The notes under the pieces: generated by a model
The model's input: only the letters and a program-made list of their open reading frames with translations
The model's database searches: none
Told to the model about the DNA's origin: nothing
In this document: one piece after another, positions 1-7,236 of the stretch
How positions within the stretch are numbered: the first letter of the stretch is position 1
Layout of the letters: each line of letters starts with the position of its first letter
Program-made: the position numbers and the translations under genes
Origin: an uncultured Collinsella sp.
GTDB lineage: Bacteria; Actinomycetota; Coriobacteriia; Coriobacteriales; Coriobacteriaceae
Length of the DNA: 27,134 bases
Direction of reading: 5' to 3'
NCBI GenBank assembly: GCA_900546455.1
Contig: URCS01000028.1
Coordinates: forward strand, 1 to 27,134

Positions 1-798
1 AAGCGCCAGGCCGCGAGCACCATCCGCGATAAACGTCGGCATCGAAGCCTTCTCGCGCAGGGCATCGAGCGCGGCGTCACCCAGCTCGGCCAGCCACGCG
101 TTAACGGCACGGCTACGGATGTGCGTCTGTGCCACCGAGTCAATCGTAGAATCGGGAATACGTTCGAGCATTGAGTCCGAGGCATCGGCAAGCGACTCGT
201 TGATGCGGTCGGCAAGGTCGGCCCGGACGCGCTCCAGCTGATCAGACAGACGCCGCCAGCTCGCCAACGAGCACACCGCGTCGACCATCATCGCGACCGC
301 GACGATAAAGGCGGACAGTCGCACAATCAGCACCGGCAGATGGCCAAGCAGCCCCAGCAATGCCGGCTCCACTAAACGGCAAATACACAACGCACCCAGG
401 CCAAACGCGCAGGCCCAGTACAGGCAAATGCGTCCGTGCAAGTTAAACGGCAGGTGCGAGTAATCCCAAAAGCGAGCGCCCGTTGTTTTTTCCAACAGCA
501 CGCCTACGCTGTACTCAATCACGCTGCATACGAGCGCTGCAGCGACAAACTGGCTCGATGCATCCGGAATCCCGCGCAACAGCAGCCAGCAGGCAATGCC
601 GCCCGCGCCATAGATGGGGCAGCACGGTCCCAGCAAAAAGCCGCTGTTGGCAAAGCGTCCGTGGTTGAGCATGGCGCAGACCGTCGACTCCCATGCCCAA
701 CCGCAAAAACCGTAGAAGGCAAACGAGAGCACCAGTGCCGAGAGTGGGCAGGCGGCAAGCGTCGCGCCGCCAAACGCCATATCAATCGCGGTTTCCAC
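1..798 (-). CDS. CmpB-like ABC transporter permease-type membrane protein (partial)
   Basis: The reading frame is open to the window edge, so the C-terminus is missing. The first ~170 residues are hydrophobic with several membrane segments and contain the signature stretch FYGFCGWAWES, then GFLLGPCCPIYGAGG and GARFWDYSHLPFNLHGRICL. These are typical of the putative ABC-transporter type IV / CmpB family (PF06541), a poorly understood membrane family. The rest of the visible part is a soluble, helical, charged tail. I chose a GTG start because an AGGAGAGGG-like site lies about 7 nt upstream; the first in-frame ATG is six codons later and too far from it. The start is 3 bp after the stop of the HD-domain gene, so the two are probably cotranscribed. 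Family assignment is from recognised motifs; the transported substrate, if any, is unknown. Confidence 0.75.
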   Translation of the reverse strand, partial: METAIDMAFGGATLAACPLSALVLSFAFYGFCGWAWESTVCAMLNHGRFANSGFLLGPCCPIYGAGGIACWLLLRGIPDASSQFVAAALVCSVIEYSVGVLLEKTTGARFWDYSHLPFNLHGRICLYWACAFGLGALCICRLVEPALLGLLGHLPVLIVRLSAFIVAVAMMVDAVCSLASWRRLSDQLERVRADLADRINESLADASDSMLERIPDSTIDSVAQTHIRSRAVNAWLAELGDAALDALREKASMPTFIADGARGLAL

Positions 799-801
799 CG
801 T

Positions 802-1338
802 CTACCCTCTCCTCTTTTCACTCGATGCTTTACTCACGCTATCGTCCGTCTCGTCCTTGCGCGGCAGGCGGCCGGCGACCGTCTCACGCAGAGCACACCA
901 TTTATCCGCCAGACAAACAATCCACGCCTCGCGACACGTCGGCGGCACCGGCACCAGCGGAAACATATGCCGCACGATAATATTCCGCTCTCGCGGCGTC
1001 AGCTCAAAATCTTCCTCGGCACGCGCCAGGGCAAAAAACGGATGTCGAAATCCGTGCAGTCGATGGCTCGGGTCGGGGTCGTGCCAATCATAGAGAAAGT
1101 AGTCGTGCAGCAAGGCCCCGCGCAGCAGCGAGGCACGGTCGATCGAAATGCCAGCACGGCCCAAGTGCTCGGCAAAGGACAGACTTGCCCGTGCCACCGA
1201 GGTCACATGTGCATAGACCGTCACGTCGCCATGCTGGATAAACTCGCGCGTCAGGTCCAAGCGGCCCGCCTGGGCGAGCTGGCGGGCGGCATCGTCGACC
1301 TCGTGCGCGATTTTCTCGGCACGAACGGCATCGGACAT
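802..1338 (-). CDS. HD-domain phosphohydrolase
   Basis: A 178-residue soluble protein with an HD metal-binding pattern: H44 in VYAHVTSVAR, the H78-D79 pair in LLHDYFLYDWHD, further histidines at H99 and H124, and D145 in VCLADKWCA. This matches small stand-alone HD-domain proteins common in anaerobic Firmicutes and Coriobacteria, presumed metal-dependent phosphohydrolases of unknown substrate. The start was placed at the ATG preceded by GGAAGGAGGCAGC; a longer open frame exists upstream but has no ribosome binding site. It is the first gene of a minus-strand pair with the CmpB-like membrane protein and is divergent from the DXS-like gene. The C-terminal ~20 residues are charged and probably disordered. 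Family call is firm; the function is not known. Confidence 0.85.
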   Translation of the reverse strand: MSDAVRAEKIAHEVDDAARQLAQAGRLDLTREFIQHGDVTVYAHVTSVARASLSFAEHLGRAGISIDRASLLRGALLHDYFLYDWHDPDPSHRLHGFRHPFFALARAEEDFELTPRERNIIVRHMFPLVPVPPTCREAWIVCLADKWCALRETVAGRLPRKDETDDSVSKASSEKRRG

Positions 1339-1426
1339 GCTGCCTCCTTCCAGCGGCTCACGGCGGCAAGCCACGGCCTGCACGTATTGAAAAAATCATC
1401 ATCGAATCTATCAGTATGGCATCGGA

Positions 1427-1438
1427 CAAAACGTTTTG
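1427..1438. promoter_or_regulatory. 12-bp palindrome, candidate operator between divergent genes
   Basis: CAAAACGTTTTG is a perfect palindrome in the 227-bp spacer between the divergent HD-domain and DXS-like genes. Its shape and location fit a dimeric repressor site, but no cognate regulator is visible and no clear -35/-10 pair could be fixed around it. Inference only. Confidence 0.3.
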
Positions 1439-1565
1439 CCCCACCAGTTGTCGAATTACCGCGCCGCCGTCACATATCAAACGCCAAAATGTGCGAGACT
1501 GTCTTGTGCAATTGTGTCGGCCGAGGGAGCGCCGGCGCTCGATTCGCATGGAGTAACCCACAACG

Positions 1566-3347
1566 ATGCTGCTTACGCAAACGACAACGCCCGAGGACGT
1601 CAAGGCTCTCGACCGCGCCGAGCTTCCGCTGCTCTGCGGCGAGATTCGCCACGCCATCCTCGAAAGCTCCGCCGCTGTCGGCGGACACGTTGCCCCCAAC
1701 CTGGGCGTCGTTGAGCTTACGGTTGCGCTTCATCGCGTGTTTAACTCCCCTATCGACAAGATTGTCTTTGACGTTTCGCACCAGACCTACGCCCACAAGG
1801 CGCTGACCGGGCGCGCGTATACCTATATCGATCCGGAACGTTTTGGCGAGGCTTCTGGCTTTGCCAATCCCGACGAGTCCGAGCACGACCTGTTCGCCAT
1901 GGGCCACACCTCCACATCGGTGAGCCTGGGCTGCGGCTTGGCACACGCCCGCGATCTGGCGGGCGACAGCTACAACGTCATCACCATCATTGGCGACGGC
2001 TCGCTTTCGGGCGGCTTGGCGTTTGAGGGCTTCAACAATGCCGCCGAACTCGACAGCAACCTGATCATCATCGTCAACGATAACGACCAGTCCATCGCCG
2101 AGAACCACGGTGGCCTCTATCGCAATCTGGCCGAGCTGCGCACCAGCAACGGCACCTGTGAGCGCAACGTTTTCCGCGCGATGGGACTCGACTACCGTTA
2201 TTTGGACGCCGGCAACGACGTGTTGGCCCTGGTCGACGCGCTGCAGGAACTGCGCAATATCGATCATCCCATCGTGCTGCACGTCTCCACCGCCAAGGGC
2301 AAAGGCTTTGAGCCGGCCCAGAGCGACCCCGAGCACTGGCATCATGTGGGACCCTTCGATATGGCAACCGGCCGCAAACTTTGCCCGGGTCATCCGAGCG
2401 AGCCCGCGCCGCGCACCTATGCCGACATTACGGGCGAGGCGCTCAGCGCCGCCATCAAGCGCGATCCGCAGGTCGTGGGCATCACGGCCGCCACGCCCTA
2501 CATCATGGGCTTTACACCCGAGCTTCGCGCTGCCGCCGGCAAACAGTTCGTCGATGTGGGCATTGCCGAGGAGCATGCCGTGACCTTTGCCACCGCGCTC
2601 GCCCGCGCCGGCGCCAAGCCGGTCTTTGGCGTGTACGGTACGTTTTTGCAGCGCGCCTACGACGAGCTGTGGCACGACCTGTGCCTCAACGACGCCCCCG
2701 CAACCATCCTGGTGTTTGGTGCGTCGATCTTTGGCACCACGTCCGAGACGCACCTTTCGTTCTTTGATATTTCCATGCTGGGCGGTCTTCCCAACATGCG
2801 CTACTTGGCGCCGGTCTGCATGGAGGAATACCTGTCCATGCTGAGCTGGTCGCTCGACCACCGCGAGCATCCCGTGGCGATTCGTGTACCTGGTATTGGC
2901 CTGGTGAGCCGTCCCGATCTGGCGCCTGCCGAGGACACCGACTATAGCGCCGTTCGCTACAACGTGGTGCGTCAGGGCCGCGATGTGGCCGTGCTTGCGC
3001 TCGGCGACTTCTTTGAGTTGGGCGAGCGCGTGGCAAACCGCTTGGCCGCCGAGTACGGCATCGAGGCCACGCTCGTCAACCCGCGCTTTGCAACCGAGCT
3101 CGACCGCGAGTTCCTCAACAGCCTTGCCGCCGAGCATCGCGTTGTCGTCACCCTCGAGGACGGCGTCTTGGACGGCGGCTGGGGTGAGCGTGTGGCATGT
3201 TATCTGGCATGCACGCCGTTGCGCACGCGCACCTTCGGCATCGCCAAGGGCTTCCCCGACCGCTACGACCCCAACGAACTGCTCGCACAGAACGGCATGA
3301 CGGTCGAGGATATGGCCGCCGAAGCCGCAAGGCTACTGAACGAGTAA
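1566..3347 (+). CDS. 1-deoxy-D-xylulose-5-phosphate synthase-like thiamine-dependent enzyme
   Basis: 593 residues along the full length of DXS (E. coli about 620). N-terminal thiamine diphosphate domain: GGH41, SHQTYAHK, GHTSTSVS (114-120), GDGS (143-146), NDND (171-174). Transketolase pyrimidine domain: DVGIAEEHAV with catalytic-type E335, YGTFLQRAYDELWHD (Y357, R363) and H396; C-terminal transketolase domain after ~450. DXS normally joins pyruvate and glyceraldehyde 3-phosphate to make DXP for isoprenoid and thiamine synthesis. An ungapped alignment by eye to E. coli DXS puts G385 at R420, T392 at D427 and G443 at R478. These are the residues that bind the acceptor and its phosphate, so the true reaction may differ. 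GGAG lies 12 nt before the ATG. The gene is monocistronic, ending in a strong terminator. Family is certain; classical DXS activity is doubtful. Confidence 0.85.
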   Translation: MLLTQTTTPEDVKALDRAELPLLCGEIRHAILESSAAVGGHVAPNLGVVELTVALHRVFNSPIDKIVFDVSHQTYAHKALTGRAYTYIDPERFGEASGFANPDESEHDLFAMGHTSTSVSLGCGLAHARDLAGDSYNVITIIGDGSLSGGLAFEGFNNAAELDSNLIIIVNDNDQSIAENHGGLYRNLAELRTSNGTCERNVFRAMGLDYRYLDAGNDVLALVDALQELRNIDHPIVLHVSTAKGKGFEPAQSDPEHWHHVGPFDMATGRKLCPGHPSEPAPRTYADITGEALSAAIKRDPQVVGITAATPYIMGFTPELRAAAGKQFVDVGIAEEHAVTFATALARAGAKPVFGVYGTFLQRAYDELWHDLCLNDAPATILVFGASIFGTTSETHLSFFDISMLGGLPNMRYLAPVCMEEYLSMLSWSLDHREHPVAIRVPGIGLVSRPDLAPAEDTDYSAVRYNVVRQGRDVAVLALGDFFELGERVANRLAAEYGIEATLVNPRFATELDREFLNSLAAEHRVVVTLEDGVLDGGWGERVACYLACTPLRTRTFGIAKGFPDRYDPNELLAQNGMTVEDMAAEAARLLNE

Positions 3348-3348
3348 G

Positions 3349-3389
3349 AAAACCTCCGCAAGGGAAGCACCCCCGCGGAGGTTTTTATT
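3349..3389 (+). terminator. Rho-independent terminator after the DXS-like gene
   Basis: Perfect 11-bp stem, AAAACCTCCGC (3349-3359) with GCGGAGGTTTT (3375-3385), continuing into a T-rich tail. It starts 2 bp after the stop codon. Confidence 0.9.
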
Positions 3390-3403
3390 TTCGCGGCGCG
3401 ATT

Positions 3404-3541
3404 ATCTCGATTCGTAACATCTAGGGCTCGACTTCCCGTCTAACTGTTATAGATCTAGACAAGACGTCTTAGTTCCTGACCTTTGTCTCAATCTGTAACA
3501 GATAGAGACCTTTTGTCCGTCCAGATGTTACAGATTGAGAT
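3404..3541. repeat. Four 17-bp sites in alternating orientation at 40-bp spacing
   Basis: Related 17-mers with consensus CTGTTACAGATTGAGAC occur at 3404-3420 (minus), 3444-3460 (plus), 3485-3501 (minus) and 3525-3541 (plus). Start-to-start steps are 40, 41 and 40 bp. The last two form a perfect 15-bp inverted repeat (3486-3500 / 3526-3540) with a 25-nt loop; the first two are more diverged (about 12 and 14 of 17 matches to the third). The array fills the 335-bp spacer between the DXS-like terminator and the ABC importer promoter. It could be a regulator-binding array or a decayed palindromic mobile repeat. Confidence 0.6.
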
Positions 3542-3575
3542 AAAGCAGCGAGACATGCCGCTGCATCGGTCAGAA

Positions 3576-3608
3576 CCACCACAAAGGTGCCTGTCCCTTT
3601 TTGGTAGG
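3576..3608 (+). repeat. Dispersed CCTGTCCCTTTTTGG repeat, copy A (divergent)
   Basis: Contains the core CCTGTCCCTTTTTGG shared with four other sites in this window, preceded here by ACAAAGGTG instead of AAATAAA. The flanking palindrome arm is degenerate (GGTAGG), so this copy would not form the full hairpin. It sits about 45 bp upstream of the -35 element of the amino-acid transporter promoter. Confidence 0.6.
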
Positions 3609-3651
3609 TAGAATTACCCATAAGGTAAGTATGTTTCTGAGTTATTTCGTG

Positions 3652-3681
3652 TTGACCCGTCTGAGCGCTATAGGGTATAAC
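3652..3681 (+). promoter_or_regulatory. Sigma-70-type promoter for the amino-acid ABC importer
   Basis: TTGACC (3652-3657) and TATAAC (3676-3681) are separated by 18 bp, a good match to the housekeeping consensus, about 45 bp upstream of the binding-protein start. Read from sequence only. Confidence 0.6.
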
Positions 3682-3724
3682 TCTACTCAACCGCTAGGGA
3701 TTTTATTGAGAAAGGTGTTCTACC

Positions 3725-4720
3725 ATGAGCAAGAACCTCTCCCAGCAGGTCGTTCTCGACCGCCGCGGCTTCGTTGCCGCCACCTTCGCAACCGTCGCCG
3801 GCCTTGGTCTTGCCGGCTGCTCCGACACCAGCGCCGAGGCCGACAAGGGTTCCGCCGCCGGTTCCTCCAAGAGCTCCGAGGATACCGAGGCTTCCACCAC
3901 GCTCGATGCCAAGGCATTCGACAAGCTCGTCAACGACGGCCCCAAGGCCGATGACGACGCCATCGCCGCCAGCACCTGGGCCACGGCCGTCAAGGACGCC
4001 GGCGTCTTTAAGATCGGTGGCGTTCAGACCTCCACGCTCTTCTCCCTCCTCAACGAGAAAGACGGTCAGACCCGCGGCTTCGATGCCGGTATCGCACAGC
4101 TCCTGTCCAACTACATTCTGGGCGAGAACAAGGTCGAGATTACCCAGGTGACCTCGGACACGCGCGAGTCTGTCCTGCAGAACGGCCAGGTCGACGCTGT
4201 CTTTGCCACCTACACCATCACTGACGAGCGCAAGAAACTCGTCTCCTTTGCCGGTCCCTACTACTACACCCAGCAGGCCATCCTGGTGCTCGCCGATAAC
4301 GACGACATCAAGAGCGTCGACGACCTGGCCGACAAGAACGTCGCCGTCCAGTCCGGCTCCAACGGCCCCGCCATCCTGGAGGAGTTCGTTCCCAAGGCCA
4401 GCCAGCAGGAGTTCAAGACCGACGAGGAGGCCCGCCAGGCACTCCAGCAGGGCCGCGTCGATGCCTACGTCATCGATAACAACATGCAGCAGAGCGCCTT
4501 GGTCCGCGAGCCCGGTAAGTACAAGATTGCCGGCAAGCCCTTCGGCAGCAAGGAGCCCTATGGCATCGGTCTGCCGCTCGATTCCGACGGCGTCGCCTTT
4601 GTCAACGACTTCCTTAAGAAGATCGAGGATGATGGCACCTGGACCGAGCTGTGGCAGATCTGCATCGGCGACCGTACGGGCGACACCAATGTTCCCGAGC
4701 TGCCCGAGATCGGCGCCTAG
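3725..4720 (+). CDS. Polar amino-acid ABC transporter substrate-binding lipoprotein
   Basis: 331 residues. The N-terminus has a twin-arginine pattern (D12-R13-R14-G15-F16) followed by a hydrophobic stretch and a lipobox LAGC with C32, so it is probably exported, possibly by Tat, and lipid-anchored outside the membrane. A Ser/Ala/Glu-rich linker follows. From ~residue 95 it reads as a family 3 solute-binding protein (SBP_bac_3): FKIGGVQTSTLFS, GFDAGIAQLL, VFATYTITDERKKLVSFAGPYY, and the second lobe NVAVQSGSNGPA through GIGLPLDS. It captures an amino acid and delivers it to the two permeases just downstream. Gene order matches glutamate (GluBCD-type) importers, but the ligand cannot be read from sequence. 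The start has an AAAGG site about 8 nt upstream. A hairpin after this gene may keep its expression above that of the permeases. Confidence 0.92.
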   Translation: MSKNLSQQVVLDRRGFVAATFATVAGLGLAGCSDTSAEADKGSAAGSSKSSEDTEASTTLDAKAFDKLVNDGPKADDDAIAASTWATAVKDAGVFKIGGVQTSTLFSLLNEKDGQTRGFDAGIAQLLSNYILGENKVEITQVTSDTRESVLQNGQVDAVFATYTITDERKKLVSFAGPYYYTQQAILVLADNDDIKSVDDLADKNVAVQSGSNGPAILEEFVPKASQQEFKTDEEARQALQQGRVDAYVIDNNMQQSALVREPGKYKIAGKPFGSKEPYGIGLPLDSDGVAFVNDFLKKIEDDGTWTELWQICIGDRTGDTNVPELPEIGA

Positions 4721-4808
4721 GCAGCGAGCCTGGTAACGGCCGCAACGAAACCATACGGAAACGCATGATGCGCTTTATTGCGGTAAACTGTTTCCTCACT
4801 GAGTTGTC

Positions 4809-4841
4809 GGGGCTTCCGTACACACGGGAGCCCCTTTCCTT
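4809..4841 (+). terminator. Intra-operon terminator/attenuator after the binding protein
   Basis: An 11-bp stem, GGGGCTTCCGT with ACGGGAGCCCC (one G-U pair, 4-nt loop), is followed by TTTCCTTA. It lies between the binding-protein gene and the first permease, 17 bp before the permease start. Partial termination here would give excess binding protein over the membrane components, which is common for such operons. Confidence 0.65.
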
Positions 4842-4858
4842 ATCGGCGGGAGGTCCGC

Positions 4859-5518
4859 ATGAGTCTCTCCGAACTCTGGTCGCTCTATGGCCAGAACTAT
4901 ATCGACGCGCTGCTAGCAACCTGGGGCATGACGCTCGAATCGTTTGCCATCGCCATGGTGCTGGCCGTCGCCGTCACCGTGATGCGCGTGTCGCCGCTCA
5001 AGCCGCTGCGCGTCTTTGGCGACCTGTATGTCCAGGTCTTCCGTAACATCCCCGGCATCGCGCTGCTCATCATCGTCGTCTATGCGCTGCCGCCGCTCAA
5101 GGTCGTCCTGCCCTACCGCACCTGCGTTATCGTCGCCACGGTCCTTTTGGGCTCGGCCTTTGGCTCCGAAAACTTTATGAGCGGCATCAACACCGTCGGC
5201 GTCGGCCAGGTGGAAGCCGCCCGCTCGCTCGGCATGAGCTTTAACCGCATCCTCGCCAAAATCGTGATTCCGCAGGCACTGCGCTCAAGCGTGCTGCCCA
5301 TGACGAACCTCTTTATCGCCGTCATGCTCACTACCGCCTTGGGCAGCCAGGTGCCGCTTAAGCCGCAAGAGCTTACCGGCGTGGTGAGCTACATCAACAC
5401 GCGCTCGCTCGGCGGCGTCGCCGCGTTCTTTATCTCGGCGCTCGGCTACCTGGGCACGGCCTTTGTGGTGAGCCACATTGGCAACTACATCGATAAGAAG
5501 GTGAGGATCCTCCGATGA
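4859..5518 (+). CDS. Amino-acid ABC transporter permease (first)
   Basis: 219 residues, HisM/GluC-like family with about five membrane segments. The cytoplasmic coupling motif reads GVGQVEAARSLGMSFNRILAKIVIPQALR (119-147), matching the EAA loop that contacts the ATPase. The start follows GGGAGG by 5 nt. The stop overlaps the next permease start by 4 bp (ATGA), showing tight translational coupling. It forms the translocation path together with the second permease. Substrate is probably a polar amino acid, from family and operon context. Confidence 0.92.
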   Translation: MSLSELWSLYGQNYIDALLATWGMTLESFAIAMVLAVAVTVMRVSPLKPLRVFGDLYVQVFRNIPGIALLIIVVYALPPLKVVLPYRTCVIVATVLLGSAFGSENFMSGINTVGVGQVEAARSLGMSFNRILAKIVIPQALRSSVLPMTNLFIAVMLTTALGSQVPLKPQELTGVVSYINTRSLGGVAAFFISALGYLGTAFVVSHIGNYIDKKVRILR

Positions 5519-6348
5519 GCAAGCACTCCTCCCCTGCGCTTACCATGCGCGATGCGCTCTACGAGGCTCCCGGCCCCAAGATGCGCGCCAAGATTCGCAT
5601 CGGCACCGCCATCTCACTCGTCGCCGTCGCCGCGCTCGTCGCCCTGGTACTGCAGCGCTTTTATGTGACCGGCCAGCTTTCGGTCCACTATTGGTATTTC
5701 TTTACGCACCTCACCACCTGGAAGTTCTTGCTTGCCGGCTTTGAGGGCACCGTTAAAGTCGCACTCACCGCTGGCGCCATCGCGCTGGTGCTGGGCTTAG
5801 CCCTTATGCTCGGCCGCACCAGCGACATTAAGCCGCTGCAGCTGGTCTGCCGCGTGCTTACCGACTTCTTCCGCGGTGTGCCGAGCCTGCTGTTTATCTA
5901 CTTCTTCTTTTTGGTGCTGCCCCAGTACAAGATCGCGCTGCCGTCGTTTTGGATGCTCACGCTTCCCGTCGCGCTCGCTGCAGCCGGCGTACTTGCCGAG
6001 ATTTTCCGCGCCGGCGTCAACGCCGTACCGCGCGGGCAGGTCGAGGCGGCCCAGGCGCTCGGTCTCTCCAAGGCTAAAATCACCTTTAAAATCGTATTGC
6101 CGCAGGCTATTCGATTTATCATTCCGTCGTTGATTTCGCAGCTCGTGGTCGTAGTCAAAGACACCACCGTCGCCTACGTGGTGAGCTACCCCGACCTCAT
6201 GCAAAACGCCCGCGTGCTCATTACCAACTACGATGCCCTCGTGTCGGTCTACCTGGTAATCGCGGTCATCTATATCCTCATCAACGTCGCGATCAACAAG
6301 GCCGCTGTCTACGTTTCGCACAAGACCGGCGCGACCATCATCCGCTAA
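5515..6348 (+). CDS. Amino-acid ABC transporter permease (second)
   Basis: 277 residues, longer than its partner because of an N-terminal cytoplasmic extension of ~35 residues before the first membrane segment, as in GluD-type permeases. It has FRGVPSLLFIYFFFLVLP and the EAA loop PRGQVEAAQALGLSKAKITFKIVLPQAIR. Together with the upstream permease it should form a heterodimer. Coding begins inside the stop region of the upstream permease (4-bp overlap), and the ATPase follows after 36 bp, so all are one transcript. Confidence 0.92.
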   Translation: MSKHSSPALTMRDALYEAPGPKMRAKIRIGTAISLVAVAALVALVLQRFYVTGQLSVHYWYFFTHLTTWKFLLAGFEGTVKVALTAGAIALVLGLALMLGRTSDIKPLQLVCRVLTDFFRGVPSLLFIYFFFLVLPQYKIALPSFWMLTLPVALAAAGVLAEIFRAGVNAVPRGQVEAAQALGLSKAKITFKIVLPQAIRFIIPSLISQLVVVVKDTTVAYVVSYPDLMQNARVLITNYDALVSVYLVIAVIYILINVAINKAAVYVSHKTGATIIR

Positions 6349-6384
6349 CGCTTTACCATTTCGAGTCATAAGGAGCCGAGCACC

Positions 6385-7149
6385 ATGGCACAGAGCACTT
6401 CTTCTACCGGCAATCAGCCGCTGATTGAGCTCAAGCACGTCGATAAGCACTATGGCGATCTGCACGTTCTCAACGACATCAATCTCTCGGTCGACCGCGG
6501 TGAGGTCGTCGTTGTGATCGGACCCTCGGGCTCGGGCAAGTCGACCATGTGCCGAACCATCAACCGCTTGGAGACCATCGACTCGGGCGAGATCCTCATC
6601 GAAGGTCAGCCGCTTCCGCAGGAAGGCAAAGACCTTGCCCGCATGCGCGCCGAGCTGGGCATGGTGTTTCAGCAGTTCAACCTGTTCGCACATATGACCG
6701 TACTGCAGAACGTCATGCTGGGACCGGTCGATGTGCTGGGCGTCTCCAAGGACGAGGCCCGCGAGCGTGCCATGGACCTGCTGGGCCGCGTGGGCGTTGC
6801 CGAGCAGGCCGATAAGGTGCCCGCACAGCTCTCGGGCGGCCAGCAACAGCGTGTAGCCATCGCCCGCTCGCTTGCCATGCAGCCCAAGGCCATGCTCTTT
6901 GACGAGCCCACGAGCGCCCTCGATCCCGAAATGATCAACGAGGTGCTCGAGGTCATGGTCCGTCTGGCCCAGCAGGGTATGACGATGATCGTCATCACGC
7001 ACGAGATGAACTTCGCCCGCCGCGTGGCCGATCGCGTCGTGTTTATGGCCGACGGCCAGATCGTGGAAACCAGCACGCCCGACGAGTTCTTCGACCATCC
7101 CCAGACCAAGCGCGCCCAGGACTTCCTCAACTCCATCAAGGGCCACTAA
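6385..7149 (+). CDS. Amino-acid ABC transporter ATP-binding protein
   Basis: 254 residues, GlnQ/HisP class. Walker A is GPSGSGKST (46-54), the Q-loop lies in MVFQQFNLFAHM, the signature is LSGGQQQR, Walker B is MLFDEPTSALDP and the switch histidine is in VITHEMNFA. It powers the two permeases encoded just upstream. AAGGAG lies about 10 nt before the ATG. Last gene of the importer operon; the hydrolase gene downstream may be transcribed separately. Confidence 0.95.
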   Translation: MAQSTSSTGNQPLIELKHVDKHYGDLHVLNDINLSVDRGEVVVVIGPSGSGKSTMCRTINRLETIDSGEILIEGQPLPQEGKDLARMRAELGMVFQQFNLFAHMTVLQNVMLGPVDVLGVSKDEARERAMDLLGRVGVAEQADKVPAQLSGGQQQRVAIARSLAMQPKAMLFDEPTSALDPEMINEVLEVMVRLAQQGMTMIVITHEMNFARRVADRVVFMADGQIVETSTPDEFFDHPQTKRAQDFLNSIKGH

Positions 7150-7159
7150 CCAGCCACCT

Positions 7160-7193
7160 CGTGGGACAAATCCATTGAAAGTATTGTCCCACG
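7160..7193. terminator. Inverted repeat after the importer operon, weak terminator or operator
   Basis: CGTGGGACAA (7160-7169) pairs perfectly with TTGTCCCACG (7184-7193) around a 14-nt loop. There is no real T-tract after it, so it may be a weak terminator or a regulator site for the puuD-like gene, which starts 43 bp further on. Confidence 0.4.
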
Positions 7194-7236
7194 TCTCTCA
7201 TGCGCCCTGTCACCTTATGATTCGAAAGCTACACCT

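Noticed and set aside
436..1806. A 456-residue plus-strand frame at the left end
   Set aside because: It runs across two minus-strand genes and into the DXS-like gene; its composition is Arg/Ala-rich with no motif.
1470..3137. A 555-residue open frame antisense to the DXS-like gene
   Set aside because: It is a mirror of a high-GC coding gene with strong family motifs on the other strand; it has no recognisable domain or binding site.
5797..7146. A 449-residue open frame antisense to the second permease and the ATPase
   Set aside because: It covers two well-supported ABC genes and shows the Asp/His/Val-rich composition typical of reversed high-GC codons.
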